NCBI RefSeq assembly: GCF_004208635.1
Contig: NZ_CP035806.1
Location: forward strand, 1,984,001 to 2,048,000
Origin: Leucobacter triazinivorans
GTDB taxonomy: Bacteria > Actinomycetota > Actinomycetes > Actinomycetales > Microbacteriaceae
Length of the DNA stretch: 64,000 bases
Direction: 5' to 3'
Below the pieces are notes generated by a model. The model was not told where the DNA came from. It worked only from the letters and a program-made list of their open reading frames with translations, and ran no database searches. The translations under genes were made by a program, and so were the position numbers. Shown piece after piece: positions 8,868-17,785 of this stretch (positions are counted from its first letter, which is position 1; every line of letters begins with the position of its first letter).

Positions 8868-10205
8868 ATGAGCGAGATGACGTTCCCCCTCCCCGATGTC
8901 GGCGAGGGACTGACCGAGGCGGAGATCGTCGCCTGGCACGTCGCTCCCGGTGACGCGGTCGCCCTCAACCAGGTGATCTGCGAGATCGAGACCGCGAAGT
9001 CCCTGGTCGAGCTCCCCTCGCCGTTCACCGGCACCGTCACCGAGGTGCTCGCCGAGGCGGGCCAGACCGTGCCGGTCGGCGATCCGATCCTGCGCGTGTC
9101 GGTGGCGGGCGACGACGGGGCGGCGCCCGCGCCGATCCCCGAGCCCGCGGAGTCGGAGGAGACCCGAGACGCCGTGGCCGACGCGGCGGGCTCGGTGGAG
9201 CACGAGGATGAGGGCGGGGCCGTGCTGGTGGGATACGGGACCGCCGGCGCGGTGAAGTCCCGCCGGCGTCGCGGCGGCGAGCCGCTGCTCGGGGGAGCGG
9301 CATCCGCCGTCGGTGCGGCGCCGTCGCTGCCCGTGGCCGAGGCGTCGCCCGTGATCGCGAAGCCGCCGATCCGCAAGCTCGCGAAGGACCTGGGCGTCGA
9401 TCTCACGCAGCTGAGCGGCACCGGGATCGCCGGTGAGATCCTGCGCGACGACGTGGTGCGGCAGGCCTCGCAGGCGAGCGTCTTCCGCAATCTCTCGACG
9501 CCCGAGGCGCCGGAGGCCCGCGAGGAGCGCATCCCGCTCAAGGGCATGCGCAAGCAGATCGCGAAGGCGATGGTCACGAGCTCGACCGAGGCTCCGCACG
9601 TGAGCGTCTTCACCGAAGTCGACGCGACGCGCACGATGGAGTTCGTGAAGCGCTTGAAGGGCTCCACCGATTTCGCGGGCGTCAAGGTGTCGCCCCTGCT
9701 CATCTTCGCGAAGGCGATGCTGTGGGCGATCCGCCGCAATCCCCAGGTCAACTCCACGTTCACGGAGACCGAGATCATCCGTCACAACTTCGTGCACCTG
9801 GGGATCGCCGCCGCCACGCCGCGCGGCCTCATCGTGCCGAACATCAAAGAGGCGCAGGAGCTCAGCCTGCTCGACCTCGCGAAGGCGATCGAGCAGCTGA
9901 CCATCACGGCGCGCGACGGCCGCACGCAGCCGGCCGAGATGCAGAACGGCACCATCACCATCACCAACATCGGCGTCTTCGGCATGGACTTCGGCACGCC
10001 GATCCTCAACCCCGGCGAGGTGGCGATCATGGCGATGGGCACGATCCGCGAGAAGCCCTGGGTGGTCGACGGCGAAGTGCGCCCGCGCATGGTGACGACC
10101 GTCGGCGGATCGTTCGATCACCGGGTGGTCGACGGCGACGTGATCTCGCGCTTCGTCGCCGATGTCGCCTCGGTGCTCGAGGAGCCCGCGCTGCTGCTGG
10201 ATTGA
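8868..10205 (+). CDS. 2-oxoacid dehydrogenase E2 component (dihydrolipoamide acyltransferase)
   Basis: A 445-residue core subunit. Domains in order: one lipoyl domain (residues 3-80) with the lipoylated Lys44 in [11 protein letters not shown]; an acidic, flexible linker; a peripheral-subunit-binding domain near 165-200 ([21 protein letters not shown]); and the acyltransferase domain to the end with the catalytic [11 protein letters not shown]. Actinobacterial pyruvate E2 proteins usually carry two or three lipoyl domains and work with a fused AceE, so a single lipoyl domain with a split E1 favours a branched-chain or alternative complex. E3 must be encoded elsewhere. Confidence 0.9.
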   Translation: MSEMTFPLPDVGEGLTEAEIVAWHVAPGDAVALNQVICEIETAKSLVELPSPFTGTVTEVLAEAGQTVPVGDPILRVSVAGDDGAAPAPIPEPAESEETRDAVADAAGSVEHEDEGGAVLVGYGTAGAVKSRRRRGGEPLLGGAASAVGAAPSLPVAEASPVIAKPPIRKLAKDLGVDLTQLSGTGIAGEILRDDVVRQASQASVFRNLSTPEAPEAREERIPLKGMRKQIAKAMVTSSTEAPHVSVFTEVDATRTMEFVKRLKGSTDFAGVKVSPLLIFAKAMLWAIRRNPQVNSTFTETEIIRHNFVHLGIAAATPRGLIVPNIKEAQELSLLDLAKAIEQLTITARDGRTQPAEMQNGTITITNIGVFGMDFGTPILNPGEVAIMAMGTIREKPWVVDGEVRPRMVTTVGGSFDHRVVDGDVISRFVADVASVLEEPALLLD

Positions 10206-10206
10206 T

Positions 10207-10285
10207 CCGGCGCTCCGTTCGACTGGCCCGGCGCTGCCGGATTGCTCCGGCGCTGCCGGATTGCTCCGGCGCTGCCGTTCGACTG
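10207..10285. repeat. 19-bp tandem repeat between convergent genes
   Basis: About four copies of a 19-bp unit (CCGGCGCTGCCGGATTGCT at 10228 and again at 10247). The flanking copies at 10207 and 10266 end instead in GTTCGACTG. It fills the 113-bp gap between the convergent E2 and IclR genes. No coding potential is seen. Confidence 0.7.
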
Positions 10286-10318
10286 ACCCGGGCCGCCGCG
10301 ACCGCCCGCCGGCGCGGG

Positions 10319-11185
10319 CTACTCGGTCGCGGGTGCGCCGAGGTGCTGGGAGAGCTCGCGCGCAGCCCGGGCCACGTATACGCCGAGCGCGTCGAGGCGA
10401 TGGCCGATGCGCACCTTGGGCGCGCTGACGTTGATGGCCGCCACGATGCGCCCGGTGAAGTCGACGACGGGGGCGGAGGCAGCGACGACTCCGATCTCCA
10501 GTTCTTCGTCCGAGGTGGCGTATCCGCGTTCCCGGATGTGCGAGAGCTCGACGAGGAGGGACTCCAGATCGGCGACCGGCGCCGTACCCGGGGGCGGCGT
10601 CTCCAGCAGCGGGAACCCCAGGGGCTCGGCGTCGGGGTTCAGCACGCCCACCAGGGCGTGATCCCTGCCGTGATCCCGGTACCAGTGCGTGAGGGAGGCT
10701 TCGTCCCAGTCGCTCAGCAGCACTCGGCCTGACGGCGTGCGCCAGGCCGCCGTGGTGATGCCCGCCCATCCCGTGGTGCGGACCTCGTGCGAACTCAGCT
10801 CGCTGAGCAGCGTGAGCACGTTTCCGCCCCGCAGCACGCAGAGGTGGCTGGTCTCGCGGGTGAGCTGAGTGAGCCGCCGCAGGTGCGCCCGCGACGCGTG
10901 GACGATGGCCGACGGGGCGCTGTAGGCGGCGAGCGCGTAGAGCCGGGCTCCGGGCAGGTAGCGCAGCGAAGCCTCGTCGCGTTCGACGAGACCGGCTTCG
11001 GCGAGCGTGGTGAGCGCGCGGGAGACGACGGCCTTGTCGCGTCCCAGGGACTGCGCCACCTGCGTGACTCCGAGGCCTGCGCTCCGGAACGATTCGGGCG
11101 ATCCGAGCAGTTCGAGGATCTCGATGTCGCGCGTGAGGCCGGAGGAGTTGCGGCGGGGCGATGCGGCGGATGTCGGCGGGGTCAT
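10319..11185 (-). CDS. IclR-family transcriptional regulator
   Basis: A 288-residue regulator. The N-terminal winged helix (residues about 18-78) has ILELLGSP, VTQVAQSLGRDKAVVSRALTTL and LVERDE; the rest is the IclR effector domain, with the conserved HGRDHALVGV-like, SHIRERGYATSDEELEIGVVAASAPV and AAINVSAP segments. It is divergent from the ten-gene operon that begins at 11307 across a 121-bp gap, so it is the obvious candidate controller of that operon. The effector is presumably its substrate or an intermediate, which is unknown. Confidence 0.9.
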   Translation of the reverse strand: MTPPTSAASPRRNSSGLTRDIEILELLGSPESFRSAGLGVTQVAQSLGRDKAVVSRALTTLAEAGLVERDEASLRYLPGARLYALAAYSAPSAIVHASRAHLRRLTQLTRETSHLCVLRGGNVLTLLSELSSHEVRTTGWAGITTAAWRTPSGRVLLSDWDEASLTHWYRDHGRDHALVGVLNPDAEPLGFPLLETPPPGTAPVADLESLLVELSHIRERGYATSDEELEIGVVAASAPVVDFTGRIVAAINVSAPKVRIGHRLDALGVYVARAARELSQHLGAPATE

Positions 11186-11306
11186 CTGAACAGTGTAAGC
11201 CCTATTGTTGCCATATTGACAATTGAGTATGTCGAAATGGTTACAGCGGGTAGCTTATGGGGCATTGTCCTCACACCGCCTCGACGATGAGACAGGAGAA
11301 CGGTTC
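11186..11306. promoter_or_regulatory. divergent promoter/operator region between iclR-like gene and transporter operon
   Basis: This gap is clearly richer in A+T than its surroundings. TTGACA at 11216-11221 is a possible -35 box toward the operon, and an imperfect dyad TTGACA / TGTCGAA spans 11216-11236. AGGAGA at 11294-11299 lies seven bases before a TTG at 11307 and fixes that as the likely permease start. I cannot pick a convincing -10 box. Binding by the IclR protein here is inferred from position only. Confidence 0.4.
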
Positions 11307-11972
11307 TTGACAGGTTTCGATTGGGAAGGGTTGCTCACCTTCCTCTCGCGTCGCTCCGACGACATCCTCGAGCTCACCCTCGACCACCTGGTGGTCGTGC
11401 TCATCTCCCTCGCCTTCGCGATGGTGATCGGGATCGGCCTGGGGATCCTGGTGCGCGGCCGCCGCTTCGCCCGGTCCGTCGTCCTCACCGCCTCGGCGGT
11501 CGCCATCACGATCCCCTCGCTCGCGCTGCTGGCGCTGCTGAGCCCCGTGCTCGGCCTGGGCTGGCTCCCCACCGTCGTCGCGCTCGTCTTCTACTCGCTG
11601 CTCCCCATCGTGCGCAACACCGTCGTGGGGCTGCGCGAGGTGCCGCTCCCCGTGCTCGAGGCCGCTCGCGGCGTCGGCATGGGGCCGGTGCGAGTGCTCT
11701 TCACGATCCAGCTGCCCGTCGCCTGGCCGGTGATCCTCACCGGCGTCCGCGTCGCCGCGCAGCTCACGGTCGGCATCGCCGCCATCGCCGCCTACGTCGC
11801 GGGTCCCGGTCTCGGCGAGTACATCTTCAAGGGCCTCTCATCGCTCGGCTCGAAGAACGCGCTGAACTACGCGCTCACCGGAACCGTGGTCGTCATCATC
11901 CTCGCCCTCGTCCTCGACGGCATCTTCGTCCTCATCGCCCGCTACACGACTTCAAGGGGTCTCCGTGCCTGA
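11307..11972 (+). CDS. osmoprotectant-type ABC transporter permease (OpuCB/ProW-like)
   Basis: Inner-membrane permease of the betaine/carnitine/choline (OpuC, ProW) class. The TTG at 11307 behind AGGAGA yields 221 residues; a longer frame back to 11223 lacks a ribosome site. About five to six membrane helices follow an amphipathic start, and the EAA coupling loop EAARGVGMGPVRVLFTIQLP (about residues 113-132) is intact. It overlaps the ATPase gene by 8 bp. The operon encodes two such permeases, as in OpuC-type systems. Confidence 0.85.
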   Translation: MTGFDWEGLLTFLSRRSDDILELTLDHLVVVLISLAFAMVIGIGLGILVRGRRFARSVVLTASAVAITIPSLALLALLSPVLGLGWLPTVVALVFYSLLPIVRNTVVGLREVPLPVLEAARGVGMGPVRVLFTIQLPVAWPVILTGVRVAAQLTVGIAAIAAYVAGPGLGEYIFKGLSSLGSKNALNYALTGTVVVIILALVLDGIFVLIARYTTSRGLRA

Positions 11973-13008
11973 ACTCACCACCAACACCGGCGTCATCTCC
12001 TCGCTCGCCGCTCAGCAGGGCGGCGTCGACATCGAACTCGATCACATCACCAAGCACTACCCCGGGCAGCAGGTCCCCGCGGTCGAGGACTTCTCGATGC
12101 GCATCGAGCCCGGCGAGCTCGTCATGTTCGTCGGCCCCAGCGGCTGCGGCAAGACGACGACCATGAAGATGATCAACCGGATCATCGAGCCGACCTCCGG
12201 CTCGATCCGGATCAACGGCGACGACGTGCTCTCGCTCGACGGCAACGAGCTGCGCCGCCACATCGGATACGTGATCCAGCAGATCGGTCTCTTCCCGCAC
12301 TTCACGATCGCCGACAACATCGCGGTCGTGCCGAAGCTGCTCGGCTGGTCGAAGCAGCGCACCGCCGAGCGCGTCGACGAGCTGCTGCGCACCGTGCAGC
12401 TCGATCCCGCCGTCTTCGCCGACCGCTTCCCGCGCCAGCTCTCGGGCGGACAGCAGCAGCGGGTCGGCGTGGCGCGCGCGCTCGCCGCGGACCCGCCCGT
12501 GATGCTCATGGACGAACCGTTCGGCGCCACCGACCCGATCACGCGGGAGAAGCTGCAGGCCGAGTTCCTCCGACTGCAGGCCGACATCGGCAAGACGATC
12601 ATCTTCGTCACGCACGACTTCGAAGAGGCCATCCGGATGGGGGACCGCATCGCGGTGCTGAGCGAGCGCAGCCAGATCGAGCAGTTCGACACCCCCGCGA
12701 ACGTGCTCGCCGCCCCGGCGAACGACTACGTGACCTCGTTCATCGGGCAGGGCGCCGCCCTCAAGCGGCTCGCGCTGATCCCCGTGAACGGTGCGCGGTT
12801 CGGCCCGGCGGACGCGAGCGCCCCTTCGATCACGATCTCGCCGGACGACTCGCTGCGCGAGGCCCTCGACCTCCTCGTGCTCACCGGCGCACCCCGCATC
12901 AACGTCGCCGACGGGGAGCGGGCCGTCGGCTCCCTCGACCTCGCGGCGATCTCGGCCGTGCTGGGCGCGGAGGTCCCCGCCCCGCAGGGGACCGGGGAGC
13001 GGTCATGA
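11965..13008 (+). CDS. osmoprotectant-type ABC transporter ATPase (OpuCA/ProV-like)
   Basis: A 347-residue ATPase starting at GTG inside the end of the permease gene. Walker A GPSGCGKTTT near residue 55, Q-loop VIQQIGLFPH, signature LSGGQQQRVGVARAL, Walker B VMLMDEPFGATDP and the switch THDFEEA are present. The C-terminal 80 residues carry a short CBS-like region (SITISPDDSLREALDLLV), as in ProV/OpuCA regulation by ionic strength. It powers import by the two flanking permeases. Confidence 0.9.
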   Translation: MPELTTNTGVISSLAAQQGGVDIELDHITKHYPGQQVPAVEDFSMRIEPGELVMFVGPSGCGKTTTMKMINRIIEPTSGSIRINGDDVLSLDGNELRRHIGYVIQQIGLFPHFTIADNIAVVPKLLGWSKQRTAERVDELLRTVQLDPAVFADRFPRQLSGGQQQRVGVARALAADPPVMLMDEPFGATDPITREKLQAEFLRLQADIGKTIIFVTHDFEEAIRMGDRIAVLSERSQIEQFDTPANVLAAPANDYVTSFIGQGAALKRLALIPVNGARFGPADASAPSITISPDDSLREALDLLVLTGAPRINVADGERAVGSLDLAAISAVLGAEVPAPQGTGERS

Positions 13009-13802
13009 CCGCCCAGCAGATCACCCCGTCGCCCACCACGCTGATCACGACGGCGGACGGGACCGAACGGCGTCGGGGCATGCCTCCTGTGCTGCGCCGC
13101 CTCATGCCCCTCATCGTCGTGGCCGCCGTGCTGCTCGCGACCTACCTCTGGATCGCCGCCCTCGAGCTCGACTCCATCGAGCAGCGCACGCTCAACAGCG
13201 GCTACATCATCGCCCGCATCGGCGAGCACCTGACGCTGTCGGTCGTCGCCGCGGTGCTGGTGGCCGTACTCGCGATCCCGGCGGGCATCGCGGTCAGCCG
13301 CTCGAAGTCCCGGGTCTTCACCGGCATCGTCATCGGTCTCGCCAACATCGGACAGGCCACGCCCGCGATCGGTGTGGTGATCCTGCTCGCCATCCTGTGG
13401 CAGACGGGCTTCGCCACCGCCCTCGTGGCGCTCGTGGTCTACTCCTTCCTCCCGGTGCTGCGCAACACCATCACGGGTATCGCCCAGGTGGACCCCAACG
13501 TGCGCGAGTCGGCCAAGGGCATGGGGATGACCTCGGCCCAGGTGCTGCGCCGCATCGAACTGCCGCTCGCCTCGCCGGTGATCCTCGCCGGCCTGCGCAC
13601 CGCGCTCGTCTTCGCGGTGGGTGTCGCGACCGTAGCCACCTTCATCAACGCCGGCGGTCTCGGCGACATGATCGTCAATGGCCTCAAGCTACAGCGCTAT
13701 CCCGTGCTCGTCGTCGGCGCGGTACTGGTCGCGAGCATCGCGGTACTCATCGACTGGGCCGCCGGCCTGGTCGAGGAAGCCGTCCGCCCCCGCGGCCTGT
13801 AG
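13005..13802 (+). CDS. second osmoprotectant-type ABC transporter permease (OpuCD-like)
   Basis: A 265-residue permease coupled to the ATPase gene by an ATGA overlap. Six predicted helices follow a 30-residue cytoplasmic lead. The coupling loop is ESAKGMGMTSAQVLRRIELP, and GLGDMIVNGLKLQRYP is the family-typical C-terminal stretch. Together with the 11307 permease it should form the heterodimeric channel of an OpuC-like importer. Confidence 0.88.
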   Translation: MTAQQITPSPTTLITTADGTERRRGMPPVLRRLMPLIVVAAVLLATYLWIAALELDSIEQRTLNSGYIIARIGEHLTLSVVAAVLVAVLAIPAGIAVSRSKSRVFTGIVIGLANIGQATPAIGVVILLAILWQTGFATALVALVVYSFLPVLRNTITGIAQVDPNVRESAKGMGMTSAQVLRRIELPLASPVILAGLRTALVFAVGVATVATFINAGGLGDMIVNGLKLQRYPVLVVGAVLVASIAVLIDWAAGLVEEAVRPRGL

Positions 13803-13849
13803 GCCCCGCTCCGTCATCAACCTCTGATCCACACCGAAAGGGAACCACC

Positions 13850-14791
13850 ATGCACGCACGAAAAGCCGCAACTCTCGCCTTCGCCGCCCTCGCGGCGGGG
13901 TCGCTCGTCCTGACCGGATGCTCCTCGGGCGGCTCGGGAGGCGGATCCTCCGCGAGCGACGAGCTCTCGGGGCTCACAGGCGAGATCGGCTCGAAGGACT
14001 TCTCGGAGCAGTACATCCTCGCCCACATCACCACCGAGCTGCTCAACGCGCACGGGGCCGATGTCACCGCGAACACCAAGCTCGTCGGCTCGGCCAACGT
14101 GCGCCAGGCGCTCGAGAACGACCAGTTCCTCGGCTACTGGGAGTACACCGGCACCGCGTGGATCACCTACAACGGCAACACCGAGCCGGTGCAGGGCGCC
14201 GAGGCGCAGTTCGACGCCGTGCGAGAGGCCGACGCCGAGAACGGGATCGCCTGGCTCGATCCCGCTCCGTTCAACAACACCTACGCCTTCGCCATCCGCC
14301 AGAGCGAGGCCGATGCGCTCGGTGTACAGTCGCTCAGCGACGTCGCGGAGCTGCCGAGCGCCGATCAGACCTTCTGCATCGAGAGCGAGTTCTCGACTCG
14401 CGACGACGGCTGGCCGGGGCTGAAGGCCGCGTACGGCTTCGACGCACCCGACTCCAACGTCACTATGCTCGACACGGGCGTGATCTACACCGCGACCGAG
14501 AAGGGCGACGACTGCAACTTCGGCGAGGTGTTCCAGACTGACGGCCGCATCCCCGCGCTGAACCTCGTGGTGATGGAGGACGACCTCGAGTTCTTCCCCA
14601 GCTACCAGGGCGGCTTCACGCTCAAGCAGTCGACGCTCGACGAGTACCCGGCGATCGCCGACGTCATGGACCTCGTCAGCCCGCTGCTCACCACCGAGGA
14701 GATGCAGCGCCTCAACGCGCTCGTCGACGTCGAGGGCGAGGATCCCGAGGACGTCGCCATCGAGTGGCTCGAAGAGCAGGAGCTCATCTGA
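13850..14791 (+). CDS. substrate-binding lipoprotein of osmoprotectant-type ABC importer (OpuAC/ProX family)
   Basis: A 313-residue protein with a lipoprotein signal (LVLTGCSSG, lipidated Cys24) and a Gly/Ser linker, hence anchored outside the membrane. The mature domain starts GLTGEIGSKDFSEQYILAHI, the hallmark of OpuAC/ProX-type binding proteins, and includes YWEYTGTAWITY and a late FPSYQGGFTLKQ. These proteins bind quaternary ammonium compounds in an aromatic box, but the family also serves other small solutes, so the ligand is open. The gene overlaps the Fae-like gene by one base (TGATG). Confidence 0.88.
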   Translation: MHARKAATLAFAALAAGSLVLTGCSSGGSGGGSSASDELSGLTGEIGSKDFSEQYILAHITTELLNAHGADVTANTKLVGSANVRQALENDQFLGYWEYTGTAWITYNGNTEPVQGAEAQFDAVREADAENGIAWLDPAPFNNTYAFAIRQSEADALGVQSLSDVAELPSADQTFCIESEFSTRDDGWPGLKAAYGFDAPDSNVTMLDTGVIYTATEKGDDCNFGEVFQTDGRIPALNLVVMEDDLEFFPSYQGGFTLKQSTLDEYPAIADVMDLVSPLLTTEEMQRLNALVDVEGEDPEDVAIEWLEEQELI

Positions 14792-15348
14792 TGACGGGAT
14801 CCGCGCAGCAGCCGGCGCAGTCCGTGCAGGCGCAGTCCGTGCAGGTCGGCGAGAGCTTCGTCGGCGACGGCGTCAACGCCGCGCACATCAACACGGTGCT
14901 CGGCCACCGCGACGGACCCGCCGGGGTGGCGTGGGCTACGGCTCTCGCCACCCCGAGCCAGGGGCACGTGCCCTTCATGGCCGTGCTGCGGCCGTCGCTC
15001 CCGGTGAAGCCGCTGACCCTGTTCGTCACCAAGGCCGCACCCGCGAGCGACGAGCACGGCACCCACATCTGGGGTCCGGCGCAGGCCGGCGTCGCGGCCG
15101 GTGTCGCCGACGCGGTGGCCGAGGGATCGATCCCCGCCGAGGCGGCCGACACGCACGCGCTCGTCGCCGCTGTGTGGGTGAACCCCGGCGCCGACGACGC
15201 CGAGGCCGTGTACGCCAACAACCGCGAGGCCACCCGCACCGCGCTGCGCAACGGCGCCGCCTCACTCCCCGGGCTCGACGAGGTGCTCGAAGCCCGACAC
15301 CGTCCCTCCAACCCCTTCTTCACTCCGAAAGCAGCCAGCGAAGCATGA
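14791..15348 (+). CDS. formaldehyde-activating enzyme (Fae) homologue
   Basis: A 185-residue Fae-family protein. Known Fae proteins condense formaldehyde with tetrahydromethanopterin in methylotrophs. Aligning by eye: VQVGESFVGDGVNAAHIN carries the family's catalytic His (His32 here), followed by PAGVAWA, a PSQGHVPFMAVLRPSLPVKP segment, IWGPAQAGVAAGVADAV and NNREATRTALRNG near the end. Actinobacteria are not known to make methanopterin, so either the carrier differs or the protein has another lyase or aldolase role. Translational coupling on both sides (TGATG and ATGA) ties it firmly to the importer and the next dehydrogenase. Confidence 0.85.
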   Translation: MTGSAQQPAQSVQAQSVQVGESFVGDGVNAAHINTVLGHRDGPAGVAWATALATPSQGHVPFMAVLRPSLPVKPLTLFVTKAAPASDEHGTHIWGPAQAGVAAGVADAVAEGSIPAEAADTHALVAAVWVNPGADDAEAVYANNREATRTALRNGAASLPGLDEVLEARHRPSNPFFTPKAASEA

Positions 15349-16268
15349 CCACCACCACCCAGCCCACCGTCGGGTTCATCGGACTCGGCAGCATGGGCTC
15401 AGGCATGACGAGGAACCTGCAGGCCGCGGGCTTCCCCCTCGTCGTCACCGACATCCGGCGCGAGGCCGCCGACGCCCTGGTCGCGGGCGGCGCCCGCTGG
15501 GTCGGCACCGCGGCCGAGGTCGCCGCGGCGAGCGACGTCGTCATCACGATGCTGCCCACGCCCCGGCACGTCGCCGAGGTCGCGAGCGGCCCTGACGGCA
15601 TCCTCGCCGGCATCGCAGACGGCGGCACCTGGGTGGACATGTCGACCTCGGTGCCCGAGGTGACCGAGCGCATCCGCGCCGAGCACACCGCGCGCGGGCT
15701 GCGCATCCTCGACGCGCCCGTGAGCGGCATGTCGGTGGGCGCCGCGAACGGGATGCTGCAGATCTTCGTGGGCGGCGAGGCCGAGGACGTGGCCCGGCTG
15801 CGGCCCGTGTTCGAGGCGATGGGGGATCCGGATCGGATCCTGCACGTCGGCGGCGCCGGCGCCGGCTACGCCGTGAAGCTCATGATCAACCAGCTGTGGT
15901 TCTCGCACCTGGTCGCCACGGCCGAGGTGCTCTCGATCGGCGTCAAGGCCGGCGTCGGCCTCGGCGTGCTGCGCGACTCGCTGATCGCGAGCCCCGCGAA
16001 CAGCACCTTCGTCGAGCGCGACGTGCTCTCGATCCTGAATGACGGCGACTACGACGAGGGCTTCGCCATCGCGCTCGCCTGCAAGGACCTGGGCCTGTCG
16101 GTGGATCTCGCCCGCTCGGTGGGCATGCCCGCCGAGGTCTCCTCCCTGGTCGAGCAGGTGTTCCGCAGGGCGCGGGCCAGCTACGGCGACCGCGCCGGTG
16201 AGATGACGCCATTCAAGCTCTACGAGGATCTGCTCGGCCGGCCGCTGCGGCTGGGGGCGGACGCATGA
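15345..16268 (+). CDS. 3-hydroxyisobutyrate-dehydrogenase-like NAD(P)-dependent beta-hydroxyacid dehydrogenase
   Basis: A 307-residue member of the beta-hydroxyacid dehydrogenase family (HIBADH, tartronate semialdehyde reductase, GLYR). Rossmann motif GFIGLGSMGSGM starts at residue 10; the substrate motif DAPVSGMSVGAANG lies near 125, and the catalytic Lys is in GAGAGYAVKLMINQ near 180. It oxidises a beta-hydroxyacid or reduces a semialdehyde. Joined by ATGA overlaps to the Fae-like gene before it and the aldehyde dehydrogenase after it. Substrate not deducible. Confidence 0.85.
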   Translation: MTTTTQPTVGFIGLGSMGSGMTRNLQAAGFPLVVTDIRREAADALVAGGARWVGTAAEVAAASDVVITMLPTPRHVAEVASGPDGILAGIADGGTWVDMSTSVPEVTERIRAEHTARGLRILDAPVSGMSVGAANGMLQIFVGGEAEDVARLRPVFEAMGDPDRILHVGGAGAGYAVKLMINQLWFSHLVATAEVLSIGVKAGVGLGVLRDSLIASPANSTFVERDVLSILNDGDYDEGFAIALACKDLGLSVDLARSVGMPAEVSSLVEQVFRRARASYGDRAGEMTPFKLYEDLLGRPLRLGADA

Positions 16269-17785
16269 GCGGGGCGAGTGCCGTGAGCGCCGGCGAGCGC
16301 GCCCTGCTGGAGCGCGTGCCGACCCGGCTCCTCATCGCCGGGGAGTGGCGCGACGGATCCGCGGGGGCCGAGTTCGCCGTCACCGATCCCGCGACGGGCG
16401 AGACGCTCGCCCTGGTGGCGGACGCGACGCCCGAGGACGGCGAGGCGGCGCTCGCCGCTGCCGACGCCGCGCAGGAGGCCTGGGCCGCCACCGCCCCGCG
16501 GGCGCGCGCCGAGATCCTGCGTCGCGCGTTCGACCTCGTCACCGAGCGGGCCGACGATTTCGCGCTGCTGATGACCCTCGAGATGGGCAAACCGCTCGCC
16601 GAATCGCGCGCCGAGGTCGCCTACGGCGCCGAGTTTCTGCGCTGGTTCTCGGAGGAGGCGCCACGGATCTCCGGTCGCTACGCGACCGCGCCCGACGGGA
16701 AAAACCGACTGCTCGTGGCCAAGCGCCCCGTGGGGCCGTGCCTGTTCATCACGCCCTGGAACTTCCCCCTCGCGATGGCGACGCGCAAGATCGCGCCGGC
16801 GCTCGCCGCGGGCTGCACCTCGGTGCTGAAGCCGGCAGCGCTCACGCCGCTGACGGCGCTGCTGCTCGGCGAGGTGCTGGTCGAGGCGGGCGTGCCGGCA
16901 GGGGTCGTGAACCTCCTCCCGACCTCGCGGGCCGGCGCCGTCACCGGGCCGCTGCTGAAGGATCACCGGCTGCGGAAGCTTTCCTTCACCGGCTCGACCG
17001 AGGTGGGCAGGCGGCTCATCGCCGACGCGGCGGATCAGGTGCTCCGCGTCTCGATGGAACTCGGGGGCAACGCGCCCTTCCTGGTCTTCGAGGACGCCGA
17101 CGTCGACGCGGCCGTCGAGGGCGCCCTGCTCGCCAAGCTGCGCAACGGCGGCGAGGCGTGCGTCGCGGCCAACCGCTTCCTCGTGCACAAGAGCGTGGCC
17201 GCGGAGTTCTCGGAGAAGCTCGTCGCACGGATGCGCGGGTACGTGCTCGCGCGCGGCACCGAGCCGGACGCCACGCTCGGCCCGCTGGTCGACGCCGCGA
17301 CGCGCGACAAGGTCGCTGCGCTCGTGGCCGAGGCGCAGGAGGACGGGGCGACGCTGGTGCTCGGCGGGGAGGCCCCGGACGGACCCGGCTACTTCTACCC
17401 CGCCACGGTGCTCAAGGACGTGCCGCGGGAGGCGCGGATCCTGCGCGAGGAGATCTTCGGCCCCGTCGCTCCGATCGTCACCTTCGACACGGAGGACGAG
17501 GCCGTGCGGCTCGCCAACGCGAGCGAGTTCGGGCTGGTGTGCTTCGCGTACACGCGCGACCTGAACCGCGCGCTGCGGCTCGCGGAGCGGCTCGACACGG
17601 GCATGTTCGGCCTGAACACCGGCATCGTCTCGAACCCCGCCGCGCCCTTCGGCGGGGTGAAGCAGTCGGGCCTCGGTCGCGAGGGCGGCTTCGAGGGCAT
17701 CGAGGAGTACCTCGAGACCCGCTACATCGGCATCTCCGATCCCTTCGCTCGAACCGACCGCACAGTTTCGAAGGAGCTGGATTGA
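16265..17785 (+). CDS. NAD(P)-dependent aldehyde dehydrogenase (succinate-semialdehyde dehydrogenase-like)
   Basis: A 506-residue class ALDH. The proton-relay Asn lies in TPWNFPLAM, the cofactor segment is FTGSTEVGRRL, the general base Glu is in MELGGNAPF, and the nucleophile Cys299 is in NGGEACVAANR. The GGVKQSGLGREGG C-terminal motif is standard. Overall pattern is closest to GabD-like enzymes that oxidise small carboxy-aldehydes. Coupled by ATGA to the upstream gene; its last bases overlap the TTG start of the SDR gene. Confidence 0.88.
   Translation: MSGASAVSAGERALLERVPTRLLIAGEWRDGSAGAEFAVTDPATGETLALVADATPEDGEAALAAADAAQEAWAATAPRARAEILRRAFDLVTERADDFALLMTLEMGKPLAESRAEVAYGAEFLRWFSEEAPRISGRYATAPDGKNRLLVAKRPVGPCLFITPWNFPLAMATRKIAPALAAGCTSVLKPAALTPLTALLLGEVLVEAGVPAGVVNLLPTSRAGAVTGPLLKDHRLRKLSFTGSTEVGRRLIADAADQVLRVSMELGGNAPFLVFEDADVDAAVEGALLAKLRNGGEACVAANRFLVHKSVAAEFSEKLVARMRGYVLARGTEPDATLGPLVDAATRDKVAALVAEAQEDGATLVLGGEAPDGPGYFYPATVLKDVPREARILREEIFGPVAPIVTFDTEDEAVRLANASEFGLVCFAYTRDLNRALRLAERLDTGMFGLNTGIVSNPAAPFGGVKQSGLGREGGFEGIEEYLETRYIGISDPFARTDRTVSKELD

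Noticed and set aside
8745..10769. A 674-codon minus-strand frame opposite the E2 gene
   Set aside because: Antisense to the well-supported E2 gene; no recognisable domain.
11223..11306. A longer N-terminus for the first permease starting at 11223
   Set aside because: The added residues are not conserved-looking and lack a ribosome site, whereas AGGAGA lies seven bases before the TTG at 11307.
14791..15348. Reading the Fae-like protein as proof of a tetrahydromethanopterin pathway
   Set aside because: Only the Fae homologue is visible; no methanopterin-dependent dehydrogenase or cofactor synthesis gene is in the window.
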